NCBI GenBank assembly: GCA_001791115.1
Contig: MGDZ01000041.1
Location: forward strand, 3,147-8,544
Reading direction: 5' to 3'
DNA: 5,398 nt
Source: Candidatus Uhrbacteria bacterium RIFCSPHIGHO2_02_FULL_57_19
GTDB lineage: Bacteria > Patescibacteriota > Patescibacteriia > 2-12-FULL-57-11
Position numbers and translations under genes: made by a program. The notes below the pieces were generated by a model. It ran no database searches. It was not told where the DNA came from and saw nothing but the letters and a program-made list of their open reading frames with translations. Numbering within the stretch: the first letter of the stretch is position 1; each line of letters opens with the position of its first letter. This document shows positions 1-4,571 of the stretch, one piece after another.

Positions 1-39
1 GGAGGGAGATCGAAGGCATTCGGCCGACGATCTTCCTCC
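1..39. repeat. Inverted repeat / hairpin at left edge
   Basis: Bases 1-12 (GGAGGGAGATCG) pair with 28-39 (CGATCTTCCTCC) over 12 positions with one G-T pair. Inside, 15-17 GGC can pair with 23-25 GCC around a 5-base loop. No T-tract follows, so it is not a standard intrinsic terminator. It may be the 3' hairpin of an element that starts outside the window, or a chance feature of coding sequence. Confidence 0.4.
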
Positions 40-68
40 CCCAGTTCTTATCACTAAAATCACTATAA
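3..68 (+). CDS. Possible 3' end of a gene cut by the left edge
   Basis: Frame 3 is open from the left edge to a TAA at 66-68 and reads R-E-I-E-G-I-R-P-T-I-F-L-P-Q-F and then L-S-L-K-S-L. The first fifteen or so codons mostly end in G or C, as in the real genes downstream, which favours this frame over frame 2 (open to TGA 77-79, with fewer G/C-ending codons). Too little is present to name a product. The alternative is that the segment is non-coding: bases 1-39 also form a 12-bp inverted repeat, which could equally be an RNA 3' hairpin. Low confidence. Confidence 0.3.
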   Translation, partial: REIEGIRPTIFLPQFLSLKSL

Positions 69-69
69 A
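64..69 (+). promoter_or_regulatory. Possible -10 box for the small ORF at 76
   Basis: TATAAA ends 6 bases before the A of ATG 76, so transcription would start at or next to the start codon and give a leaderless message. No convincing -35 hexamer lies about 17 bases upstream (around 41-46). The surroundings are AT-rich, so a chance match is quite possible. Confidence 0.25.
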
Positions 70-75
70 ATTACT

Positions 76-177
76 ATGACCACCACTCTTATTACTTTAC
101 TCGTGACCTCGAGCATCGCCATTCTGATGCGGCGGTTCGAGCAGCGCGAGGAAAAGTATCCGAACCTGCTTCCCTAA
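76..177 (+). CDS. Possible small single-pass membrane peptide (33 aa)
   Basis: ATG at 76-78 opens a 33-codon frame ending at TAA 175-177. The peptide starts M-T-T-T-L-I-T-L-L-V-T-S-S-I-A-I-L-M, a hydrophobic stretch of about 15 residues (5-18). A charged tail with R-R, E-Q-R-E-E-K and a final Y-P-N-L-L-P follows. This is the usual shape of a bacterial small membrane protein with a cytoplasmic basic/acidic tail, but I know no family for it. There is no Shine-Dalgarno. The ATG lies 7 bases after the TAA of the possible upstream gene and overlaps the TGA of frame 2 (ATGA), so translational coupling or a leaderless start are the two ways it could be read. The frame ends just before the terminator-like hairpin at 183-203, which fits an end of operon. 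It could also be a chance ORF. Confidence 0.4.
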   Translation: MTTTLITLLVTSSIAILMRRFEQREEKYPNLLP

Positions 178-182
178 AACCG

Positions 183-203
183 GGCTTGACAAAGCCGTTT
201 TTT
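183..203 (+). terminator. Short intrinsic terminator-like hairpin
   Basis: GGCTT (183-187) pairs with AAGCC (192-196) around a GACA loop, followed by G197 and six T (198-203). It lies 5 bases after the stop of the small ORF and would end the upstream unit. The stem is only 5 bp (6 if C181-G197 pairs past a bulge), so termination may be partial. The hairpin contains the TTGACA of the next promoter. Confidence 0.5.
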
Positions 204-213
204 CCAGTAGAAT
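186..213 (+). promoter_or_regulatory. Sigma-70-type promoter for the structured RNA
   Basis: A perfect -35 TTGACA (186-191), a 16-base spacer rich in T, and a -10 TAGAAT (208-213, five of six consensus bases). A start site near 219-221 is expected. It is the best promoter match I found in the window. No credible open reading frame begins close behind it, which points to an untranslated product. Confidence 0.7.
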
Positions 214-397
214 CTAAGTACCTGTTCCTTAAATTTCCCTCCAGAGAGCTGCGAAGTGGCGCACGCCCCCACCAGATCGGATCGCTGAAGCAAATTCTCT
301 CTCCTCGCTCCGACGCTTTGCGTTGGGGTAGCTCCACCGTTTCGGTTTTGTGGAATCGCGTGGCGCCTACTTTGCAGCTCTTTGGAGGAAAATAAAG

Positions 398-449
398 TAG
401 CCCTTCGACCTGCCTGCCGTCAGGCAGGCTTTGCTCAGGGGCTATTTTT
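398..449 (+). terminator. Intrinsic terminator after the structured RNA
   Basis: The outer stem is TAGCCC (398-403) with GGGCTA (439-444), directly followed by TTTTT (445-449). A second, perfect 8-bp hairpin (409-416 with 421-428, loop CCGT) is nested inside. G397 and A394-A396 could also pair with 445-448, in competition with the base of the long helix of the RNA. The position separates the RNA from ftsK. Confidence 0.65.
409..428. repeat. Perfect 8-bp palindrome with 4-base loop
   Basis: CCTGCCTG and CAGGCAGG flank CCGT. It is embedded in the terminator loop and is itself made of tandem CCTG/CAGG units, reminiscent of small REP-like palindromes that recur between genes. A single copy is visible here, so repetition in the genome cannot be judged. 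Confidence 0.55.
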
Positions 450-461
450 ATATGTCCTCTG

Positions 462-500
462 CTCGTCGAAGGACTTCTCTAAAAACAACTGGACGACGAG
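462..500. repeat. Inverted repeat overlapping the ftsK promoter
   Basis: CTCGTCG (462-468) and CGACGAG (494-500) are exact 7-base inverted copies separated by 25 bases. The right half overlaps the putative -35 of the ftsK promoter (490-495). GTCCT (454-458) and AGGAC (470-474) form a second inverted pair overlapping the left half. These could be operator half-sites or RNA hairpins read from upstream. No regulator can be named. Confidence 0.3.
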
Positions 501-518
501 GTCGGATTTCCGTACAAT
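490..518 (+). promoter_or_regulatory. Promoter for ftsK, probably leaderless
   Basis: TGGACG (490-495, four of six consensus bases), a 17-base spacer, and TACAAT (513-518, five of six). Transcription would start about 525-528, at or within 3 bases of the ftsK ATG. There is no Shine-Dalgarno before that ATG, which agrees with a leaderless message. Confidence 0.5.
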
Positions 519-527
519 CAACGCATT

Positions 528-2696
528 ATGACCAGACGGCGGAAATCAAAACAAAAGCCCGAAAGGCGACGGCGCGAAAGCCCGCCATCCCTTCCCCGCC
601 TCACCTCCGAAACCCGACGCGGCATTGCCGTCGTCTTTTTGTTTGCCGCGGCCGGCATCTCGGCCCTCTCGGTCTTCAATCTCGCCGGAACCCTGGGACA
701 GGTGCTGGACCAAGGACTCTTCGCTCTCTTTGGCTGGGACCGGCTGATTTTCCCGGCTGCCCTCTCCCTCCTGGGCCTGGTTCTGCTTTCCGAACGGCTG
801 CGGGTGGGTATTGCCGGCGCGCTGGGCATCTTGGTTTCCGTGGCCAGCTCAAATGGCCTGATCCATCTGGCCGCCGACCGCGGCGGCTATCTGGGATCTG
901 TAATATCCAGTCCGCTCCTGGCCATCATGGGGCCGATCGCCTCCGCGGTCTTCCTGGCCGCCGCCTTATTGGTCGGGATCATGCTGGCCTTCAACATTCC
1001 CTTGGAGCGGCTAGCCGCCGCCCACAAAATTCTTCTGGCTCCCATCTATCTCCTGTCAAAAATCCGCCTGCGTCCAGCCACAGTCGAATCGGCTTCTTCG
1101 ATCGGGGAAGACGAACCCGAAGAAGAAGATCAGGAATGGGACACCCGGACCATCGAAGTTTCGGTTGATCCGGCCGAGGGATCAAAGAGTCCGAAAATCG
1201 AACAGGCGGTAATGCTCAAACGGCGGCGCTTTCGCAAAGTCGAACTGCCGCTCGATCTTCTGAATAATAAAACCACCAAACCGTCGGCCGGGGACATCGA
1301 CGCGGCCAAGGAGAGGATCCGGAAAACGCTTGAGCAGTTCGGCATCCAAGTGGAAATGGGCGAGGTGTCGGTCGGACCGACGGTGGCCCAGTACACCCTG
1401 CGCCCGGCCGAGGGAGTCAAGCTCTCCAAAATCGTGGCGCTGGGGAACGACTTGGCCCTGGCGCTGGCCGCCCATCCCATCAGGATCGAGGCCCCGATCC
1501 CCGGCAAATCGCTGGTCGGCATCGAGGTGCCCAACCAGGCCGTGGCCGTGGTGCCGCTCCGCGAGGTGCTCGAGTCCCGCGAATTCCGCGAACGCAAAGG
1601 CAATTTGACCGTGGCCTTGGGCAAAGACGTGGCCGGCGCCGCCTGGACTGCGGACATCACCAGGATGCCCCACCTGCTGGTGGCTGGAGCCACCGGCAGC
1701 GGCAAAACCGTCTGCTTGAACTCGATGATCGTTTCGCTCCTCTACTCCAACGGCCCGGACGATCTGAAATTCATCATGATTGACCCCAAACGGGTTGAGC
1801 TTCCCACCTACAACGGCATCCCTCACCTGATCACTCCGGTCATCACCGAGGTGCCCAAAACGGTCAACGCCCTCAAGTGGTGCATCGGAGAGATGGAACG
1901 CCGGTTCGAACTGCTCTCCAAGGCCGGACGCCGGGACATCGGCGCCTATAATAAGGATGCCGCCGAACGCCTGCCCTACCTGGTAGTGGTGGTTGATGAG
2001 CTGGCCGATCTGATGGTCTCGGCCTCGCACGAGGTCGAACCGTGCATCATCCGGCTGGCCCAGATGTCGCGGGCCGTGGGTATTCACTTGGTATTGGCCA
2101 CTCAAAGACCGTCAGTGGATGTCATCACTGGATTGATCAAAGCCAACATCACCTCTAGGATTGCCTTTGCCGTGGCCTCCTCCACTGACTCGCGGACCAT
2201 TTTGGATACCACCGGCGCCGAAAAACTGCTGGGCCGCGGCGACATGCTCTTCACCTCGGCCGAACTCTCCAAACCAAAACGGCTCCAGGGCGCCTTCCTT
2301 TCTGATGATGAAATCAAACGGACGGTGGACTACATCCGGAGCCACACCGAAGAGGCGCCGGAATACATCCCGGACGTCACCGAGCGCCGGCCCATGGGCG
2401 CCAGCGGATCCTCGGTGGAATTCGACGATGAGTCCGACCCTCTTCTCCATGACGCCAAGGACACTGTGCTGCGCGCCGGCAAGGCCTCGGCCTCGCTCCT
2501 CCAGCGGCGGCTCAAAGTCGGTTATGCCCGGGCGGCGCGGCTTTTGGATCTTATGGAAGAGCGGGGGGTAATCGGCCCCGGCGAAGGGGCCAAGCCGCGG
2601 GCTATCCTCGTCGCCCGACCGCCGGAGTACGGAGAGATGCCGCCGGAAGTTGAGGGGGAGGAAGAAGACGCGCCCGAAGAACAGCCGCCGTTTTAA
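528..2696 (+). CDS. ftsK: DNA translocase FtsK (SpoIIIE/FtsK family), 722 aa
   Basis: FtsK is a septum-anchored hexameric ATPase that pumps double-stranded DNA so that chromosome ends clear the closing septum, and in many bacteria it activates XerCD at dif. The N-terminus is very basic (R/K-rich, 3-16). About four hydrophobic segments follow (33-55, 65-87, 92-113, 131-155), the usual 4TM anchor. A short acidic linker runs to about 235 and the alpha domain covers about 255-340. The RecA-like motor has Walker A GATGSGKT (387-394, Lys393) and Walker B VVVVDELADL with Asp490 and Glu491. The C-terminal winged-helix gamma domain, which reads KOPS, spans 637-695 (GKASASLLQRRLKVGYARAA), followed by an acidic Pro/Glu tail. 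The length is close to SpoIIIE, far shorter than E. coli FtsK because of the short linker. ATG 528 is the only start before the membrane segments and sits against a -10 box. The RodZ-like gene follows after 7 nt, suggesting co-transcription. Confidence 0.96.
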   Translation: MTRRRKSKQKPERRRRESPPSLPRLTSETRRGIAVVFLFAAAGISALSVFNLAGTLGQVLDQGLFALFGWDRLIFPAALSLLGLVLLSERLRVGIAGALGILVSVASSNGLIHLAADRGGYLGSVISSPLLAIMGPIASAVFLAAALLVGIMLAFNIPLERLAAAHKILLAPIYLLSKIRLRPATVESASSIGEDEPEEEDQEWDTRTIEVSVDPAEGSKSPKIEQAVMLKRRRFRKVELPLDLLNNKTTKPSAGDIDAAKERIRKTLEQFGIQVEMGEVSVGPTVAQYTLRPAEGVKLSKIVALGNDLALALAAHPIRIEAPIPGKSLVGIEVPNQAVAVVPLREVLESREFRERKGNLTVALGKDVAGAAWTADITRMPHLLVAGATGSGKTVCLNSMIVSLLYSNGPDDLKFIMIDPKRVELPTYNGIPHLITPVITEVPKTVNALKWCIGEMERRFELLSKAGRRDIGAYNKDAAERLPYLVVVVDELADLMVSASHEVEPCIIRLAQMSRAVGIHLVLATQRPSVDVITGLIKANITSRIAFAVASSTDSRTILDTTGAEKLLGRGDMLFTSAELSKPKRLQGAFLSDDEIKRTVDYIRSHTEEAPEYIPDVTERRPMGASGSSVEFDDESDPLLHDAKDTVLRAGKASASLLQRRLKVGYARAARLLDLMEERGVIGPGEGAKPRAILVARPPEYGEMPPEVEGEEEDAPEEQPPF

Positions 2697-2703
2697 ACCT
2701 ACT

Positions 2704-3375
2704 GTGCCTGAAAATTCGAATCAGCCAAAATCCCTCGGCCAATCTCTTACCGAACTTCGCGAGCGCTCGCACGTCTCGTTGCGCAGTCTTTCCCAAACCA
2801 CCCGCATTCAGGAAAAATACCTCTCGGCCTTGGAGGCCGGACGCTACGAGGAGCTTCCCGACGAAATCTACGTCCGATCATTCGTTAAATCCGTAACTGG
2901 CGCGCTCCGAGACGACTCGGGACCGTATCTGGTGAAACTGACCGAAGAACTGGAGGCCTGTGGCAAGGCCTCTCGCCCGGGGGCCAACCGGCAAATCCAG
3001 GACATCCCCACAGTGGCGCTCACTGTCACGCCGACGGTCATCAAACGGCTGCTTGTGGGACTAGCCGGAGCCGTGCTCCTTCTGCTCATGGGCCTCGCGG
3101 TGCGGGTCGCGCTCCGGCCGCCGCCGATCGTGCTTACTGCCCCAGAAGATGGCCTGGTCACAACCGGGGCAACGGTCGAGGTGGCCGGAAACGCCGAGGC
3201 CGGCGCGGACCTGCGCATCAACGGAGTCGGGGTGGCTCCCGGCCGCGACGGATCATTTAAAGAAACCATCGACTTGCATCGGGGCACCAACTTGATTAAG
3301 ATTACGGCGAAAAAGCGCCACTCCGGCGAGGCGGTCGTTTACCGCCGAGTGGTCTACGAGCCAATCGAAAATTAA
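2704..3375 (+). CDS. RodZ-like HTH membrane protein with C-terminal Ig-like domain
   Basis: This is a single-pass membrane protein of RodZ type. From a GTG start at 2704 it has 223 residues. A cytoplasmic helix-turn-helix (HTH_25, about 10-68) contains SLGQSLTELRERSHVSLRSL and the family hallmark L-P-D-E-I-Y-V-R-S-F-V. One hydrophobic helix follows (about 113-133, rich in L/G/V/A), then an outside domain (138-223). That domain has a V-x-x-P-E-D-G ... G-N-A-E-A-G-A-D-L-R-I-N-G pattern and an L-H-R-G-T-N-L-I-K-I-T-A core, as in small Ig-like/glucodextranase-B domains. RodZ proteins bind MreB and help organise the cell wall; here a scaffold or envelope role is inferred. GTG 2704 lies 7 nt after the ftsK stop. 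A TTG at 2650 would add 18 basic residues, but these are the frame-shifted reading of the Glu-rich FtsK tail, so I prefer 2704. No Shine-Dalgarno is seen, and translation by reinitiation after ftsK is likely. Confidence 0.85.
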   Translation: MPENSNQPKSLGQSLTELRERSHVSLRSLSQTTRIQEKYLSALEAGRYEELPDEIYVRSFVKSVTGALRDDSGPYLVKLTEELEACGKASRPGANRQIQDIPTVALTVTPTVIKRLLVGLAGAVLLLLMGLAVRVALRPPPIVLTAPEDGLVTTGATVEVAGNAEAGADLRINGVGVAPGRDGSFKETIDLHRGTNLIKITAKKRHSGEAVVYRRVVYEPIEN

Positions 3376-3406
3376 AGGAGGAAAGGAGGATCTTTTCTCT
3401 TTTTTT
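3374..3406 (+). terminator. Purine/pyrimidine inverted repeat before recA
   Basis: AAAGGAGGAAAG (3374-3385) can pair with CTTTTCTCTTTT (3392-3403) over 12 positions, including two G-U pairs, around a 6-base loop. More T residues follow (to 3406). It begins inside the TAA stop of the RodZ-like gene. It may be a weak terminator separating that gene from recA. The stem is A-U rich, so it could equally be only a purine tract with Shine-Dalgarno-like GGAGG copies. Confidence 0.4.
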
Positions 3407-3411
3407 ATACA
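3406..3411 (+). promoter_or_regulatory. Possible -10 box directly before recA
   Basis: TATACA ends 5 bases before the recA ATG at 3417, so a transcript from it would start at the ATG. No good -35 is visible at the usual distance, where the purine tract lies. I see no palindromic LexA-type box between 3376 and 3417, so SOS control is not evident. Confidence 0.3.
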
Positions 3412-3416
3412 GTCAT

Positions 3417-4505
3417 ATGACGAAACCACGCGAAGACGAGGCCTCCAAAGCCAAACAGCGGGCGGTCTCCGAGGCCCTCTCCCAGATCAAAGAAAAATTC
3501 GGCGAGGGTTCGATAATGAAGCTCGGCGACGCCAGGCGGATGGTCGTGGAGTCGGTCCCCACCGGCTGCCTCTCTCTGGATCTGGCGCTGGGGGTGGGCG
3601 GAGTGCCTAGAGGCCGGATTACCGAGATCTACGGGCCCGAGGCCTCGGGGAAAACCACACTGGCCCAACATGTGGTGGCCGAGGTGCAAAAGCAAGGCGG
3701 GCTGGCGGCCTTTGTGGATGCCGAGCACGCCCTTGACCCGGACTACGCTCGGAAGATCGGGGTTAAGGTTGACGAACTGCTCATTTCCCAGCCGGACAAT
3801 GGCGAACAGGCGCTCGACATCGTCGAGACCCTGGTGCGCTCCAACGCCGTGGACGTGATTGTGGTTGATTCCGTGGCCGCGCTGGTGCCCAGGGCCGAAA
3901 TCGAAGGAGAGATGGGCGACCAGCACATGGGGCTTCAGGCGCGGCTGATGAGTCAGGCCCTGCGAAAGTTGACCGGCATCATTTCCAAATCCAAGACCAT
4001 TCTCATCTTCATCAACCAGACGCGGATGAAGATCGGGATTGTCTTCGGCAATCCTGAAACCACCACCGGCGGAAACGCGCTTAAGTTCTACTCGTCCATC
4101 CGCATTGAGGTGCGCCGGGCGGCCCAGATCAAGCAGGCCGAAAAAATCATCGGCAACCGGGTCAAGGCCAAAATCGTCAAGAACAAGGTGGCTCCGCCGT
4201 TCCGGACCACTGAGTTCGACATCATGTATAACGAGGGTATCTCGATTTCCGGCGACGCGCTGGACGCCGGAGTTGTCGAGGGCGTGGTGCAAAAATCCGG
4301 CAACACCTATGCCCTGGGCGGAGAAAAGCTGGGGATCGGGCGCGAGGCGGCCAAATCCTATCTCAAGGCCAACCCGGCGCTCATCGCCCAAATCCGCAAC
4401 ACGGTTTTTGAAAAGGCGGCCGAGCGAGAGCGGGCCGAACTTTCACCCGAAGCCAAGCCGCCGGCTGGAGGCGACGAACCGCCGCCGGAGGATTTGGAGA
4501 CTTGA
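3417..4505 (+). CDS. recA: Recombinase RecA, 362 aa
   Basis: RecA forms ATP-dependent filaments on single-stranded DNA, catalyses homologous pairing and strand exchange, and in many bacteria triggers LexA self-cleavage. The protein is full length (E. coli 353 aa) with no intein. The N-terminal helix includes ALSQIKEKFGEGSIMKLGD (20-38). Walker A is GPEASGKT (73-80), the catalytic glutamate is E103 in DAEHALD, and Walker B is VIVVDSVAAL with D151. Loop L1 surrounds MGDQHMGLQARLMSQ (166-180). L2 follows N200-Q201 and runs through MKIGIVFGNPETTTGGNALKF (F224, equivalent to E. coli F217). The DNA-binding C-terminal domain covers about 275-335 and the tail is acidic (EPPPEDLET). One small oddity is T202 after the conserved Asn-Gln, where E. 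coli has Ile. ATG 3417 fits the family start. The GGAGG copies at 3377-3389 are 27 or more bases upstream, too far for normal Shine-Dalgarno pairing. Confidence 0.98.
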   Translation: MTKPREDEASKAKQRAVSEALSQIKEKFGEGSIMKLGDARRMVVESVPTGCLSLDLALGVGGVPRGRITEIYGPEASGKTTLAQHVVAEVQKQGGLAAFVDAEHALDPDYARKIGVKVDELLISQPDNGEQALDIVETLVRSNAVDVIVVDSVAALVPRAEIEGEMGDQHMGLQARLMSQALRKLTGIISKSKTILIFINQTRMKIGIVFGNPETTTGGNALKFYSSIRIEVRRAAQIKQAEKIIGNRVKAKIVKNKVAPPFRTTEFDIMYNEGISISGDALDAGVVEGVVQKSGNTYALGGEKLGIGREAAKSYLKANPALIAQIRNTVFEKAAERERAELSPEAKPPAGGDEPPPEDLET

Positions 4506-4530
4506 CAAGCATCAAAAAAGTTTCTACTCT
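4502..4530 (+). promoter_or_regulatory. Possible promoter for the gene at 4572
   Basis: A perfect TTGACA (4502-4507), overlapping the recA TGA stop, a 17-base spacer, then TACTCT (4525-4530, only three of six -10 consensus bases). A start near 4537 would give a leader of about 35 nt. The weak -10 keeps this uncertain. Confidence 0.35.
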
Positions 4531-4537
4531 CTGGACA

Positions 4538-4554
4538 CGAAAGACGCTCTTTCG
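4538..4554 (+). other. Hairpin in the leader of the 4572 gene
   Basis: CGAAAG (4538-4543) and CTTTCG (4549-4554) form a perfect 6-bp stem with loop ACGCT. No T-tract follows, so it is not a terminator. It would sit at the very 5' end of a transcript from the 4502-4530 promoter, where such a hairpin could protect the message. The Shine-Dalgarno downstream stays free. Confidence 0.4.
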
Positions 4555-4560
4555 ATGAAA

Positions 4561-4566
4561 GGGAGG
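4561..4566 (+). promoter_or_regulatory. Shine-Dalgarno for the gene at 4572
   Basis: GGGAGG lies 5 bases before ATG 4572, within a longer purine run (AAAGGGAGGAAGAG). It is the only well-spaced strong ribosome binding site before any gene in the window, and it fixes this start. Confidence 0.75.
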
Positions 4567-4571
4567 AAGAG

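Larger units (their letters stand above)
220..449 (+). ncRNA. Candidate independent structured RNA, about 230 nt
   Basis: This segment lies between a strong promoter and a terminator. Its two arms, 228-266 and 358-397, pair almost throughout. Key pairs are 234-238 with 387-391, 240-257 with 369-386 (an 18-pair run, with G-T at 244/382 and 253/373), 258-262 with 363-367, and 263-266 with 358-361. Only single-base bulges (C239, T368, G362) and two A-A mismatches near the base interrupt it. The roughly 90-nt interior can form a CCGACGC/GCGTTGG hairpin (310-316/320-326) and an ACCG/CGGT hairpin (336-339/343-346). No reading frame here looks coding. I see no signatures of tmRNA, RNase P RNA or SRP RNA. 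Size, promoter and rod shape resemble 6S RNA, but the large symmetrical central bubble of 6S is not obvious. It could instead be a long leader of ftsK that ends by attenuation. Confidence 0.6.

Noticed and set aside
1..43. tRNA-like minihelix ending in CCA (41-43)
   Set aside because: The stem, a C and then CCA superficially resemble an acceptor arm, but no T-arm, anticodon arm or D-arm is present. The bases also read as codons with G/C endings.
186..395. TTG-initiated 69-codon frame (+) across the structured RNA
   Set aside because: Its start lies in the -35 box of the promoter, so the transcript would begin after it. The composition is not protein-like, and the bases are explained by long-range pairing.
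431..1168. 245-codon frame (+) overlapping the 5' part of ftsK
   Set aside because: It is rich in Arg, Pro and Gly as expected for a shifted reading of a GC-rich gene, and it starts inside the terminator. The ftsK frame has clear domains.
1182..2105. 307-codon minus-strand frame within ftsK
   Set aside because: It is rich in His, Gly and Gln, typical of the antisense of a high-GC gene, and it has no recognisable motif or ribosome binding site.
2650..2703. TTG start for the RodZ-like gene, adding 18 residues
   Set aside because: The extra segment is the shifted reading of the Glu-rich FtsK tail, overlaps ftsK by 47 bases and has no Shine-Dalgarno. The HTH domain is complete from GTG 2704.
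3405..4391. 328-codon minus-strand frame within recA
   Set aside because: It is fully antisense to a conserved recA, with the same low-information composition. It is a by-product of GC-ending codons.
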